DNA of 64,000 nt. It comes from Spirochaetaceae bacterium. Lineage in GTDB: Bacteria; Myxococcota_A; UBA9160; UBA4427. The position numbers and the translations under genes were made by a program. Shown here one piece after another: positions 24,645-34,398 of this stretch (positions within the stretch are counted from its first letter, which is position 1; every line of letters starts with the position of its first letter). The stretch lies in NCBI GenBank assembly GCA_020632655.1, contig JACKFD010000006.1, positions 124,001-188,000 of the forward strand. Reading direction: 5' to 3'. The notes under the pieces were generated by a model. It worked only from the letters and a program-made list of their open reading frames with translations. It was not told the origin of the DNA and ran no database searches.

Positions 24645-26044
24645 GCGTGGCGGCGAGCGTCTCGCAGCTCTGCGCCTGGACCGGTGGCCACGCCCTGCAC
24701 GGTGGACCCGACCAGACCTTCTCCGGCACGAAGATCGACAGCCGCGAGATCGAGGCCGGCGACCTCTTCGTCGCGATCGTCGGCCCGAACCACGACGCCC
24801 ATCGCTTCGTACCCGACGTCCTCGCCGCCGGCGCCGCTGGCGCCCTCGTCCAGTCCGACCGCGTGGGCGACACCCTCGTCCGGGGCGAGGCCTTCGTCGT
24901 CCACGTCGACGACACGACGCGCGCGCTCGCCGATCTCGCCCGCGGCCATCGCGCGGGCTTCGACGGCCCGCTCGTCGGGATCACGGGCAGCAACGGCAAG
25001 ACGACGACCAAGGAGCTCTGCGCCGGGATCCTCGCGCGCGTCGCCCCCACCCTCGCGACCCGTGGCAACCTCAACAACGCCTTCGGCGTGCCCCTGACCC
25101 TGCTGCGGCGCGCGGAGGCCGATCGTTTCGCCGTCGTCGAGATGGGCATGAACCACCGCGGCGAGATCGCCGCCCTCGCCGCGATCGCAAGCCCTGGCAT
25201 CGGCGTGCTGACGAACGTCGGCACGGCGCACATCGAATTCCTCGGCTCCCGCGAGGCGATCGCCGAGGAGAAGGGCGATCTGCTCGCCGCCCTGCCCGCT
25301 TCCGGCACGGCCATCGTCCCCCGCGACGAGCCCCTCGCCTTCGCCCAGGCCAAGCGCACGAAGGCGCGCGTGCTCTCCTTCGGTCGCGCGTCCTCGGCGG
25401 ACCTGCAGGCGAGCGCCGTGCGCTTCCTCGACGAAGGCGCCTTCGCCTTCACGCTCGACTCGCCCTTCGGCCGCGCCGAGATCCGCGTTCCGGGCCTCGC
25501 CCCGACGATCGTCGAGAACGCGCTGGCCGCGGCCGGCGGCGCGCTCGCCGCGGGCGCCGACCTCGACGCGGTCGCGAGCGGTCTCGCCGCGCACGAAGGG
25601 ATCCCCGGGCGCATGCAGCCACGCGTGCTGCCGGGCGGGGTGTACGTGATCGATGACGCCTACAACGCGAATCCCCAGTCGATGCAGAACGCGCTCGAGA
25701 CCCTCGCCCGGCTCGAGACGCGCGGTCGGCGATTCGCCGTGCTCGGCGCGATGGGCGAGCTCGGCGAGCGTGCGCCCGCGGCGCATCGAGAGCTCGGCCG
25801 CCTCGCCGCCGCCCTCGGACTCGACGGTCTCTTCACGCTCGAAGGGCCGGCGGAGGGGATCGCGGCGGGTGCTCGCGACGGCGGCCTCCCGGACGATCGC
25901 ATCCACGTCGCACCCGACCACGAAGCCCTCGCGCGCGTCCTCGCCGCACGACTCGCCCCGGGCGATCGCGTGCTCGTCAAGGGCTCGCGCGCAGCACGCA
26001 TGGAGCGCGTCCTCGAAGCGCTCGAAGAGGACCGCAAGACATGA
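24641..26044 (+). CDS. murF: UDP-MurNAc-tripeptide: D-Ala-D-Ala ligase MurF
   Basis: Mur ligase of 467 residues that attaches the D-Ala-D-Ala dipeptide. Visible elements are the N-terminal DSREIEAGDLFVAIVG, P-loop GITGSNGKTTTKEL, ATRGNLNNAFGVPLTLL, VVEMGMNHRGEIAALA and TNVGTAHIEFLGS. The C-terminal domain begins IDDAYNANPQSMQNAL. The ATG overlaps the murE stop as ATGA, and the stop overlaps mraY the same way. No D-Ala-D-Ala ligase gene (ddl) is present in this cluster, so the dipeptide must be made from elsewhere in the genome. Confidence 0.96.
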   Translation: MSVAASVSQLCAWTGGHALHGGPDQTFSGTKIDSREIEAGDLFVAIVGPNHDAHRFVPDVLAAGAAGALVQSDRVGDTLVRGEAFVVHVDDTTRALADLARGHRAGFDGPLVGITGSNGKTTTKELCAGILARVAPTLATRGNLNNAFGVPLTLLRRAEADRFAVVEMGMNHRGEIAALAAIASPGIGVLTNVGTAHIEFLGSREAIAEEKGDLLAALPASGTAIVPRDEPLAFAQAKRTKARVLSFGRASSADLQASAVRFLDEGAFAFTLDSPFGRAEIRVPGLAPTIVENALAAAGGALAAGADLDAVASGLAAHEGIPGRMQPRVLPGGVYVIDDAYNANPQSMQNALETLARLETRGRRFAVLGAMGELGERAPAAHRELGRLAAALGLDGLFTLEGPAEGIAAGARDGGLPDDRIHVAPDHEALARVLAARLAPGDRVLVKGSRAARMERVLEALEEDRKT

Positions 26045-27114
26045 TCTACCACTTCCTCTATCCGCTCGCGGACAGCGTGAGCGCCCTGAACGTCGTCCGC
26101 TACATCACCTTCCGCACGGCGGCGGCGACGCTGACGGCCCTCTTCATCTCCTTCATCGTGGGCCCCTGGCTGATCCGACGCCTGGCCGCCCTGCGCGTCG
26201 GTCAGCCGATCCGTGAGATCGGCCCCGACCATGCCGCCAAGGCCGGCACCCCGACGATGGGCGGGCTGCTCATCCTGCTCTCCCTCGGCGTCTCGGTCCT
26301 GCTCTGGACGGACCTCTCGAATCCCTTCGTCTGGATCGTGCTCGGCCTGACCTGCGGCTACGGCGTGCTCGGCTTCATCGACGACTACCACAAGGTCACG
26401 CGCGGCAGCTCCGCCGGCATCAGCGCCCGGGCCAAGCTCTTCTGGCAGGTGCTGCTCGCCTTCGGCGTCGCGATCGCGATCTACACGAGCCCCGCCTTCG
26501 ACGGCGAGCTGGCCGTACCGTTCTTCAAGAACTTCACGCCGCATATCGGCTGGGCCTACGTCCCCCTCGCGACCTTCATCATCGTCGCCGCCTCGAACAG
26601 CGTGAACCTGACCGACGGCCTCGACGGCCTGGCGATCGGCCCCGTGATGATCTCTGCAGGGACCTTCCTGCTGCTCTCCTACGCGGCGGGCCATGCCGGC
26701 ATCGCCGAGTACCTGCAGATCAAGAACGTCCAGGGCGCGGGCCAGCTCGCGATCTTCTGCGGCGCGCTCGTCGGCGGCGGCCTCGGCTTCCTGTGGTTCA
26801 ACGCGTCGCCGGCGGAGCTCTTCATGGGCGACGTCGGCTCGCTCGCCCTCGGCGGGGCGCTCGGCACGATCGCCGTGCTGATCCGGCAGGAGATCCTGCT
26901 CGCGGTCGTCGGCGGGATCTTCGTGATCGAGACGCTCTCCGTGATCATCCAGGTCGTCTCGTTCAAGCTGACCGGCAAGCGCGTCTTCCGGATGGCTCCG
27001 ATCCATCACCATTTCGAGCAGCTGGGCTGGCCCGAGCAGAAGATCGTCGTCCGCTTCTGGATCGTCTCGATCATCCTCGGACTCGTGGCGCTCTCGTCGC
27101 TCAAGCTGCGCTGA
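26041..27114 (+). CDS. mraY: Phospho-MurNAc-pentapeptide transferase MraY
   Basis: Polytopic membrane enzyme of 357 residues that moves phospho-MurNAc-pentapeptide to undecaprenyl phosphate, giving lipid I. It has about ten hydrophobic segments and cytoplasmic loops with family motifs: HAAKAGTPTMGG, FIDDYHKV with the catalytic-site aspartates, SNSVNLTDGLDGLAIGP, and FMGDVGSLALGG. MAPIHHHFE is in the fifth cytoplasmic loop. Length is normal. Its 4-nt overlap with murF and 43-bp gap to murD mark one of the few breaks in an otherwise overlapping cluster. Confidence 0.97.
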   Translation: MIYHFLYPLADSVSALNVVRYITFRTAAATLTALFISFIVGPWLIRRLAALRVGQPIREIGPDHAAKAGTPTMGGLLILLSLGVSVLLWTDLSNPFVWIVLGLTCGYGVLGFIDDYHKVTRGSSAGISARAKLFWQVLLAFGVAIAIYTSPAFDGELAVPFFKNFTPHIGWAYVPLATFIIVAASNSVNLTDGLDGLAIGPVMISAGTFLLLSYAAGHAGIAEYLQIKNVQGAGQLAIFCGALVGGGLGFLWFNASPAELFMGDVGSLALGGALGTIAVLIRQEILLAVVGGIFVIETLSVIIQVVSFKLTGKRVFRMAPIHHHFEQLGWPEQKIVVRFWIVSIILGLVALSSLKLR

Positions 27115-27157
27115 CAGGGTCCGCGTCCGAGGGGCGCGGCCACGGAGTTCCGATTCG

Positions 27158-28510
27158 ATGGAGTTCGCGGGACAGAAGGTCCTCGTGCTCGGCCTCGGTG
27201 TGTCCGGGCGCTCGGCGGCGGACTACTGCGCCCGTCGCGGGGCCCGGGTGACGGTCGCGGACGAGCGTCCCGCCGACGCGATCGAGGGACTCGACGCGCT
27301 GCCCGCCGGCGTCGGGATCCGCGTCGGCGAGCCCTTCCCGGAGCTCTCCGACTTCGATCTCGTCGTACCGAGCCCGGGCGTGCCGGCCGCGAGATGGGAG
27401 GGACGGGCGCGCCGCGCCTGGGGCGACATCGAGCTCTGCAGCCGCGCCCTGCGCGTGCCGATCGTCGCCGTGACCGGCACGAACGGGAAGTCGACGGTCG
27501 TGCGGCTCATCGAGGCGATGGCGCAGGGCGCGGGCCTGCGAGCCAGGGCCGCCGGCAATCTCGGCATCCCCGCCCTCTCGCTGGTCGGCGAGCCCCTCGA
27601 CGTCGCGATCCTCGAGGTCTCCTCCTTCCAGCTCGAGAGCGTCGAGAGCTTCCGCCCGCGCGTCGCCGTCCTGCTCAACGTCACGCCCGACCACCTCGAC
27701 CGCCACGGCGACCTCGACGGCTACGTCGCCGCCAAGGCGCGGCTCTTCGCCCGTCAGGGCGAGGGCGACCACGCGATCCTGAACGGCGACGACGAGCGCG
27801 TGCGCGCCCTCTCGCTGCCTGCTGGCGTCGAGCGCCTCGAGTTCCGCAAGGGACACGCCGTCCTGGCGGGGGCCTGGCTCGACGGACGCACGGCGATCGT
27901 GCGCCGCGGCGGTACCACCCGGCGCGTGGACCTCGACTTCGTGCGCGGGAGCCTCGCGCGGCAGGACGACAACGTGCTCGCCGCGCTGCTCGCCGTGGCG
28001 TGCCTCGACGTCGACCTCGACGCGGCGGTCCGCGCCCTCGCGCGCTTCGAAGGCCTGCCCCATCGCTGCGTCGAGATCGCGACGATCGACGGCGTGCGTT
28101 TCGTCGACGACTCCAAGGCGACCAACGTCGGCGCCGCCGTGCGCGCCCTCGAGAACGAGACCGCCCCGATCGTCTGGATCGCCGGCGGTCGTCACAAGGG
28201 CGGCGCGCTCGACGCCCTCGCCACGGCCGCCCGGGGTCGCGTTCGACGCGCGCTCCTGATCGGCGAGGCGGCGGGGAAGCTCGAGGCCGCGCTCGGGGAC
28301 GCGGTCGCGAGCGAGTGCGTCGGCGACCTCGAGCACGCGGTCGAGCGCGCCGCGGCGATCGCGTCGCCCGGCGACGTCGTCCTGCTCGCCCCCGCCTGCG
28401 CGAGCTTCGACCAGTTCGAGAACTTCGAGGACCGCGGACGGCAGTTCCAGGCCGCGGTCCGGGCCCGGGCCGCGCGCCCGACCGCCACGCGAGAAGGAGC
28501 GCGACGATGA
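27158..28510 (+). CDS. murD: UDP-MurNAc-L-Ala: D-Glu ligase MurD
   Basis: Mur ligase of 450 residues that adds D-glutamate, the second stem residue. The N-terminal Rossmann-like domain reads VLVLGLGVSGRSAADYCARR. The P-loop is AVTGTNGKSTVVRLIE, followed by EVSSFQLESVESFRPRVAVL, LNVTPDHLDRHGDLDGY and DDSKATNVGAAVRAL. A C-terminal IAGGRHKGG and APACASFDQFENFEDRG close the family pattern. The ATG stands 43 bp after mraY with a weak ribosome-binding site. The stop overlaps ftsW as ATGA. Confidence 0.96.
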   Translation: MEFAGQKVLVLGLGVSGRSAADYCARRGARVTVADERPADAIEGLDALPAGVGIRVGEPFPELSDFDLVVPSPGVPAARWEGRARRAWGDIELCSRALRVPIVAVTGTNGKSTVVRLIEAMAQGAGLRARAAGNLGIPALSLVGEPLDVAILEVSSFQLESVESFRPRVAVLLNVTPDHLDRHGDLDGYVAAKARLFARQGEGDHAILNGDDERVRALSLPAGVERLEFRKGHAVLAGAWLDGRTAIVRRGGTTRRVDLDFVRGSLARQDDNVLAALLAVACLDVDLDAAVRALARFEGLPHRCVEIATIDGVRFVDDSKATNVGAAVRALENETAPIVWIAGGRHKGGALDALATAARGRVRRALLIGEAAGKLEAALGDAVASECVGDLEHAVERAAAIASPGDVVLLAPACASFDQFENFEDRGRQFQAAVRARAARPTATREGARR

Positions 28511-29673
28511 GCCCGCGCCAGGAGACGAACGAAGCACATGCGATCGATACCGGCCTCGTCCTGTCGGCCGGGCTCCTGATCGCGCTGGGCGTGGTGATGA
28601 GCTACAGCGCGACGGCGCCGCTCGCGCTCGACGCGAAGATCCCGCCGCTCTTCGTCGATCACGTGACGGGGCTCGCACTGGGGCTCGCCGGCGCCTGGCT
28701 CGTCGCGCGCGTACCCGTCGCGGTCCTGCGTCGGGCGGCGCTGCCGGCCTACGGCGTGAGTCTCGTCCTGCTCGCGGCGACCCTGGCCTTCGGCGTCGAG
28801 GTGAACGGGGCGCAGCGTTGGCTCGCGCTGCCGGGCCTGGGCTTCCGCTTCCAGCCGAGCGAGCTCGCGAAATGCGCGACGATCCTCGCGGCGGCCGCGT
28901 GGCTGGCGCGCAAGGACGCGCGGCGCGAGCTCTCCACCCGGCGCTCGGTCGAGACGGCGGCGCTGGCGATCGGACCCGCGGGCCTGCTCCTGCTGCAGCC
29001 CGACCTCGGCAACGCGGTCGTGCTGGTCGCGCTCGTCGCGCTGATGCTCTTCGTCGCGGGTACGCCCTGGCCACGCTTCGTGCTGCCGGGCGCGGCGGGG
29101 GTCGTGCTCGTCGGCGTCTACATCCTGAACAACGACTACGCGATGCGCCGGGTCACGGGATTCCTCGATCCCTTCCGCGAGGCGCGGGGCGCGGGCTGGC
29201 AGCTCGTGCAGTCCTACGTCGCCTTCGGGCAGGGCAGCGTCTTCGGACAGGGCTTCGGCAACGGCCGGCAGAAGCTCGCCTACCTCCCCGAGGCGCACAC
29301 CGACTTCGTGCTCTCGGTCGTGGCCGAGGAGCTCGGGCTGCTCGGCGTGCTCGTCGTGATCGGTTCCTTCGCCGCGCTCTGGCTCGCGGGCACCCGCGTC
29401 GCCCGTCGCGCGACCGACCGCTTCGAGATGCTGCTCGCCTTCGGCATGGTCAGCCTGCTCACGGTGCCGGCCTTCCTGAACGCGTCGGTCGTGATGGGTC
29501 TCGTGCCGACCAAGGGCCTGACCCTGCCCTTCCTCTCCTATGGCCGGACCTCCCTCGTCGCGAGCTGTCTCGCCCTCGGATTGCTGCTCGGCGTGGCGCG
29601 GCGACACCCCGCGCCCCGCTCCGTCCCGGGTGCCGCACTCGGTCAGGAGGGCGCATGGCAGCGCGCGGGATGA
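28507..29673 (+). CDS. ftsW: Septal peptidoglycan polymerase FtsW
   Basis: SEDS-family glycosyltransferase of 388 residues with about ten membrane segments that polymerises lipid II with FtsI. Family motifs include GAQRWLALPGLGFRFQPSEL (SEDS signature with the catalytic-loop region following), LLLLQPDLGNAVVLV, and GQGFGNGRQKLAYLPEAHTD with the conserved aspartate and glutamate, then SVVAEELGLLG. The end segment is KGLTLPFLSYGRTSLVASC. The ATG overlaps murD as ATGA. It precedes murG after a 55-bp gap, as in most dcw clusters. Confidence 0.95.
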   Translation: MSPRQETNEAHAIDTGLVLSAGLLIALGVVMSYSATAPLALDAKIPPLFVDHVTGLALGLAGAWLVARVPVAVLRRAALPAYGVSLVLLAATLAFGVEVNGAQRWLALPGLGFRFQPSELAKCATILAAAAWLARKDARRELSTRRSVETAALAIGPAGLLLLQPDLGNAVVLVALVALMLFVAGTPWPRFVLPGAAGVVLVGVYILNNDYAMRRVTGFLDPFREARGAGWQLVQSYVAFGQGSVFGQGFGNGRQKLAYLPEAHTDFVLSVVAEELGLLGVLVVIGSFAALWLAGTRVARRATDRFEMLLAFGMVSLLTVPAFLNASVVMGLVPTKGLTLPFLSYGRTSLVASCLALGLLLGVARRHPAPRSVPGAALGQEGAWQRAG

Positions 29674-29728
29674 GCGCCCCGAACGCGACCTGCAGCCCGA
29701 CTCCGTCGGCTCCCGGCAAGGAGGGCCC

Positions 29729-30919
29729 ATGAAGACGCGCTGGGTGATCGCCGGCGGCGGCACGGGCGGCCACGTCACGCCGGCCCTCGCGCTCGGCGAG
29801 GCGATCCGCGATCGCGGCGACGAGGTCCTCTTCATCGGCTCCGCGCGCGGACTCGAGTCGCGCCTCGTCCCCGAGGCGGGCTTCGATCTCGAATGCCTGC
29901 CGAGCGAGCAGGTCATGGGCCGCAGTCTCTGGGGCCGCGTGCGCGGTGCCTTCTCGATCCTTCGCAGCGTGGGCGCCGCCCGCCGCGCGATCCGACGCTT
30001 CGACGCCGACCTCGTCGTCTCCGTCGGCGGCTACGCCGCGATGCCCGCCGCCCTCGCCGCACGCCTCACCCGCCGCCCCCTCTTCCTGGTCGAGCCGAAC
30101 GCGATTCCGGGTCGCGTCAACCGGCTGACGGCACGCTTCGCGCGCACGGTCTTCGTCGGCTTCGAGTCGACCCGCGGCGCGCTGCCGGGTCGGAGCGAGA
30201 GTCTCTGCCTCGGCGTCCCGCTGCGGCGGGCGCTCTACCGCGCCTTCGCCTCGGACACGCCGGACAGGGCGGGCGCGGACGATGGCGCGGCGAAGCGAGG
30301 CGTCCCCGCGCCGCCCCTCAAGCTCTTCGTGTTCGGCGGGAGCCAGGGGGCGCGACAGCTGAACGAAGGCGTCCCCGCCGCGATCGCCCGTCTCTCGAAG
30401 AACACGGTCGAGGTCTTCCATCAGAGCGGCGAAGCCGACCGCGCGGCCGTCGAGGCGCGCTATGCGAAGCTCGGCGTATCGGCGGAGGTCGTGGCCTTCG
30501 AGCGCGACATGCCGCACCGCTATCGCTGGGCCGATCTCGCGATCTGCCGGGCGGGCGCACTCACGGTCGCCGAGCTCGCCCTCGCGGGCATGCCGGCCCT
30601 GCTCGTGCCCTATCCCTTCGCGGCCGACGACCACCAGACGGCGAACGCCCGCGCGCTCGAGGAGGCCGGCGCGGCGAAGCGGCTCGCGTCACGACCGCTC
30701 GACGAGGCGGCGATGGCCCAGGCGATCGCCGAGCTCGTCACCTCGCCGGGTCGTCTCTTGCTGATGCGCGAGGCCGCCCGCAGCCTCGCGCGACCGAATG
30801 CCGCCCGCGACATCGTCGAGCATTGCCTCGCCCGGATCGGCCACGCCCCCGCGAAGCTCCGCGAAGAAGCGAGCGCCGACACGCCGCCCCGGAAGGACGA
30901 CGCATGCAGCGCCGACTGA
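29729..30919 (+). CDS. murG: UDP-GlcNAc: undecaprenyl-PP-MurNAc-pentapeptide transferase MurG
   Basis: GT28 glycosyltransferase of 396 residues that converts lipid I to lipid II at the inner membrane face. The N-terminal glycine loop is IAGGGTGGHVTPALALGEAI. A second glycine-rich loop reads VVSVGGYAAMPAALAA, and FVFGGSQGARQLNEGVP opens the donor domain. The sugar-nucleotide site ICRAGALTVAELALAGMPAL is followed by LVPYPFAADDHQTANARALE. The ATG follows AGGAGGG. The 3' end overlaps murC by 16 nt. An alanine-rich insertion around residues 175-190 is family-atypical but small. Confidence 0.96.
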   Translation: MKTRWVIAGGGTGGHVTPALALGEAIRDRGDEVLFIGSARGLESRLVPEAGFDLECLPSEQVMGRSLWGRVRGAFSILRSVGAARRAIRRFDADLVVSVGGYAAMPAALAARLTRRPLFLVEPNAIPGRVNRLTARFARTVFVGFESTRGALPGRSESLCLGVPLRRALYRAFASDTPDRAGADDGAAKRGVPAPPLKLFVFGGSQGARQLNEGVPAAIARLSKNTVEVFHQSGEADRAAVEARYAKLGVSAEVVAFERDMPHRYRWADLAICRAGALTVAELALAGMPALLVPYPFAADDHQTANARALEEAGAAKRLASRPLDEAAMAQAIAELVTSPGRLLLMREAARSLARPNAARDIVEHCLARIGHAPAKLREEASADTPPRKDDACSAD

Positions 30920-32301
30920 CCCGCTTCCATTTCGTCGGCATCGGCGGGATCGGCATGGCCGCCCTCGCCGAGCTCCTCCACGCCGAGGGCTGCCACGTCA
31001 CGGGCACCGACGTCGTCGAAGGCGCGACCGTCGGCCGACTCCGGGACCTCGGTATCGAGGTCTGGATCGGGCACGACGCCGCCCGGGTGCGCGGCGCCGA
31101 GGCGGTCGTGCGCTCGTCGGCGATCCGGGACGACAATGCCGAGCTGGTCGCGGCGCGGACGGCGGGGCTGCCGATCGTGGCGCGCGGGGCGCTGCTCGCG
31201 GACGTCCTGCGCACGCGCGATGCGATCGCGATCGCGGGCTCCCACGGCAAGACCACGACGACGGCGATGGCGGCCCATGCACTCGAGTGCGCGGGCCTCG
31301 ATCCGACCGCCCTCGTGGGCGGTCGCGTGCCGCGACCGGGTGGCGTCGCGGGTCCGCTCAAGCTCGGACGCGGCGAGCTCGTCGTCGCCGAGGTCGACGA
31401 GAGCGACGGGTCGTTCCTGCTCGTGCGTCCGATCGGCGTCGTCGTCACGAACGTCGATCCCGAACATCTGGATCACTACGGGTCGCGCGAAGCGCTGCTC
31501 GATGCCTTCGTGGAGTTCGCGAATGCCGTGCCCTTCTGGGGTGCTTCGATCCTCGGCGTCGATCACCCGGGCGTGCGCGAGATCGCACCCCGCATCACGG
31601 CGCGGAAGATCGGCTTCGGCTTCGCCGCCGAGGCGGACGTACGGGCCGAGTCCGTCCTGCCCGTCGCCGGCGGCCAGCACGTCCGCGTCGCCCTCGCCTC
31701 CGGCGACCGCTTCGCCTTCCAGCTCGCCCAGCCCGGCCGACACAACGTCCTGAACGCACTCGCGGCGATCGCCATCGGCCTCGAGCAGGGCATCGCACCC
31801 GCGATCCTCGCCGAGGCGATGGCCTCCTTCCCGGGCGTGTCGCGCCGCTTCGAGGCGCGCGGCGAGGCGGGCGGCGTGCGGGTGGTCGACGACTACGCGC
31901 ACCACCCCGCGGAGATCCGCGCAGCGCTGGCCGGCGCACGCAGCATCCATCCGGGTCCGATCACGGCGATCTTCCAGCCCCATCGCTACACCCGCACCCG
32001 CGATTGCTGGGACGACTTCGTGCACGCCTTCGACGACGCCGACCGCGTCGTGCTGGCCGACGTCTACCCCGCGAGCGAACGGCCGATCGAGGGCATCGAC
32101 TCGCGAAGACTCGCCGCCGCGATCGCCGCGGGCGGCAAGGTCGAGGCCGCCTACGGCGGCCCCCTCGACGCGATCGAGCGCGAGTGGCCGGCCCGGTTGC
32201 GCGCGGGCGAGCTCGTATTGACGATCGGCGCCGGCGACGTCGTCTCCCTCGGGCCGAAGCTGCTGGCGGCGCTCGGCGCGCAGACGGAGGCGCGCGCATG
32301 A
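30904..32301 (+). CDS. murC: UDP-MurNAc: L-alanine ligase MurC
   Basis: Mur ligase of 465 residues that adds the first stem-peptide residue. N-terminal domain: HFVGIGGIGMAALAELLHAE. P-loop: AIAGSHGKTTTTAM. Then EVDESDGSFLLVRPIGVVVT, NVDPEHLDHYGS and the C-terminal DDYAHHPAEIRAALAGAR with FQPHRYTRTRD. All catalytic motifs appear intact. Its ATG lies inside the murG 3' end (16-nt overlap), while its stop overlaps murB as ATGA, so translation is probably coupled through the three genes. Confidence 0.97.
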   Translation: MQRRLTRFHFVGIGGIGMAALAELLHAEGCHVTGTDVVEGATVGRLRDLGIEVWIGHDAARVRGAEAVVRSSAIRDDNAELVAARTAGLPIVARGALLADVLRTRDAIAIAGSHGKTTTTAMAAHALECAGLDPTALVGGRVPRPGGVAGPLKLGRGELVVAEVDESDGSFLLVRPIGVVVTNVDPEHLDHYGSREALLDAFVEFANAVPFWGASILGVDHPGVREIAPRITARKIGFGFAAEADVRAESVLPVAGGQHVRVALASGDRFAFQLAQPGRHNVLNALAAIAIGLEQGIAPAILAEAMASFPGVSRRFEARGEAGGVRVVDDYAHHPAEIRAALAGARSIHPGPITAIFQPHRYTRTRDCWDDFVHAFDDADRVVLADVYPASERPIEGIDSRRLAAAIAAGGKVEAAYGGPLDAIEREWPARLRAGELVLTIGAGDVVSLGPKLLAALGAQTEARA

Positions 32302-33278
32302 TCGCCAGCGCCGACCGCGACGCCCTCGTCTCGCTGCTCGCCGACCGCGTCGAGTTCGGCGTCCCGCTCGCCCGGCATACCTCCCTGCGCATCGGCGGCC
32401 CCGCCGACGCCCTCGCGACCCCCGCCGACCGCGACGAGCTCGCGCGACTGCTCGCGCTCTGTCACGCGCGCGGGCTGCCGACCCGCGTCCTCGGCGCGGG
32501 CTTCAACGTGCTGGTGCGGGAGGGCGGCCTGCGCGGCGTCGTGCTGCGGCTCAAGAAGCTGCGCGGGATCGAGCGCACGGAGCCCGACGCGATCCACGTC
32601 GAAGCCGGCGCCTCGCACTCGACGATCACGCGCTTCTGCGTCACCCACGGCCTCGCCGGCCTCGAGTTCGGCGCGGGCATCCCCGGCACCCTCGGCGGCT
32701 GGCTGGCCATGAATGCGGGCATCGGCTCGCGCGAGCTCAAGGACGTCGTGCGCGAGATCGAGCTGCTCGACCGAACGGGCCGGACGCTGCCGCCGCGCGG
32801 ACGCGCCGAGCTCGACTTCCGCTACCGCGCGCTCGACGGCCTGCCGGAGGGCGCCGTGCTCGTCGCGGCCACACTCGCGGTCACGCCCTCGGAGCGCGAG
32901 GCAGTGCAGGCCGAGATCGACCGGCTGCTGGCGCGCCGGCAGGCGACGCAGCCGACGGACGTGCCGAGCTGCGGGTCGGTGTTCCGGAATCCGCCGGGCG
33001 ACTTCGCGGGGCGGCTGATCGAGGCGGCGGGGCTCAAGGGCGCGCGCGAGGGCGCAGCCGAGATCTCGACCGTGCACGCGAACTTCATCGTGAACCACGG
33101 CGGCGCAACCGCCCGCGACGTGCTCCGGCTGATCGAGCGGGCACGCGAGACCGTGGCCCGGGCGACGGGCATCGAGCTCGAGCCCGAGGTGCGGGTGCTC
33201 GGCGAGGCCGTGGACCCGGACGACGCCGTCGACGGCGCGGGGACGGCCGCGCTGTCCAGGGAGGGAGACCGGTCATGA
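32298..33278 (+). CDS. murB: UDP-N-acetylenolpyruvoylglucosamine reductase MurB
   Basis: FAD-containing reductase of 326 residues that makes UDP-MurNAc. Family stretches: HTSLRIGGPADALATP near the N-terminus, VLGAGFNVLVREGGLRGVVL for FAD binding, and GLEFGAGIPGTLGGWLAMNA. SCGSVFRNPPGDFAGRLIEA carries the proton-donor serine, with LKGAREGAAEISTVHANFIV next. The absence of a long extra loop fits type IIb MurB. It overlaps both murC and ftsQ by 4 nt. Confidence 0.96.
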   Translation: MIASADRDALVSLLADRVEFGVPLARHTSLRIGGPADALATPADRDELARLLALCHARGLPTRVLGAGFNVLVREGGLRGVVLRLKKLRGIERTEPDAIHVEAGASHSTITRFCVTHGLAGLEFGAGIPGTLGGWLAMNAGIGSRELKDVVREIELLDRTGRTLPPRGRAELDFRYRALDGLPEGAVLVAATLAVTPSEREAVQAEIDRLLARRQATQPTDVPSCGSVFRNPPGDFAGRLIEAAGLKGAREGAAEISTVHANFIVNHGGATARDVLRLIERARETVARATGIELEPEVRVLGEAVDPDDAVDGAGTAALSREGDRS

Positions 33279-34213
33279 AGGGTCCTTCGATCCTCGATCG
33301 ACGAGCGGGCGGCGGTCAGGACGCCCGTCGCCAGCTCGCGCAGACGGCGGCCGCCCGCGAGCGGCGCGCGCGCAAGCACCTCGCGCGCAAGCGCGAGCGG
33401 GAGCGGCGGCGCCTCGTCCGGGAGCGGCGGCGTGGCGAAGCCGGACCGTCGTCCGCGCGGCAGCGTGCGGGTCTCGGACTCGCCCTCTTCGCACTCGCGC
33501 TGGCGGTCGGACTGACGATCGGTGGGCCGACCGTGTCGCGCCTGTGGCTCTCTCGGGTGCCGCTCGAGGCGGTGCGGGTGCAGGGCGCCCGGGCGCTCGA
33601 TGCCGAGACGATCGCGCGGGAGACGGGCCTCGTGCCGGGCATGCCGCTGTCGGCCATCGATCCCGAGGCGGTCGTCGAAGCGCTCTCGCACGAGCCGTGG
33701 ATCGAGTCGACGCGCGTCCTCACGCTTCCGACGGGCACGGTCGTCGTGTCGGTCGTCGAGCGCCGGGCGATCGCGCGCCTGCGCGAGCACGAAGAGGGCG
33801 AGACCTGGCTCGTCGACGGGCAGGGGCGCCGCTTCGCGGGCGCGATCGAGGCGGGCGGGGCGCTGCCCCTCGTCGAGGGAACGCTGCCGGAGGCGGAGAC
33901 GCTGCCCGACGCGGCGCTCGAGATCCTCGCGGCGTTGCGGGAGCAGCCGCGCTTCGACGCGGTGCAGGAGACGCTGACCCTCGTGCTGCCGGGACGCGTC
34001 GAGGGGAATGCGGCGGATCCGCACGAGGGCTTCGTGCTCGAGCTGGGGGAGGACGGGCCGCGGGCCTTGCTCGGCCGGACCGCCCTCGCCCGCCGGGTCG
34101 CGCGCCTCTCGCGGCTGCTCGACGAAGGGGCGACCGGCGCCGACACGGCGCGATGGATCGATCTCCGGTACGCGGACCGCGCGGTCCTGCAGACCGAGCC
34201 CGTCTCGGGGTAG
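33275..34213 (+). CDS. ftsQ: Cell division protein FtsQ (POTRA domain)
   Basis: Bitopic protein of 312 residues. A strongly basic cytoplasmic N-terminus of about 65 residues precedes one membrane helix (GLGLALFALALAVGLTIGG). A POTRA domain follows: LEAVRVQGARALDAETIARE, then TGLVPGMPLSAIDPEAVVEA, SHEPWIESTRVLTLPTGTVV and VVERRAIARL. The FtsQ beta-domain includes WLVDGQGRRFAGAI. FtsQ connects FtsA/FtsZ to the FtsL-FtsB complex. The ATG overlaps the murB stop. A 185-bp gap, unusual in this cluster, separates it from ftsA. Confidence 0.92.
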   Translation: MKGPSILDRRAGGGQDARRQLAQTAAARERRARKHLARKRERERRRLVRERRRGEAGPSSARQRAGLGLALFALALAVGLTIGGPTVSRLWLSRVPLEAVRVQGARALDAETIARETGLVPGMPLSAIDPEAVVEALSHEPWIESTRVLTLPTGTVVVSVVERRAIARLREHEEGETWLVDGQGRRFAGAIEAGGALPLVEGTLPEAETLPDAALEILAALREQPRFDAVQETLTLVLPGRVEGNAADPHEGFVLELGEDGPRALLGRTALARRVARLSRLLDEGATGADTARWIDLRYADRAVLQTEPVSG

Positions 34214-34398
34214 GGGCGGACGAACGGAATCCTTCCGTCCCGCGACCGGGGCGGAGGAGCGGAATACGGCCGCCTCGGAGTCGAGGCGGACGCAAGCGGC
34301 GACGGGAACCGGATGGGGACCGTCGTCCGAAGGGGAGCTCCCGAAAGGGGCTCGTCACTCCCGGACGCCAGGGTGCGACCGGGAAAAGGGGGGTGAGC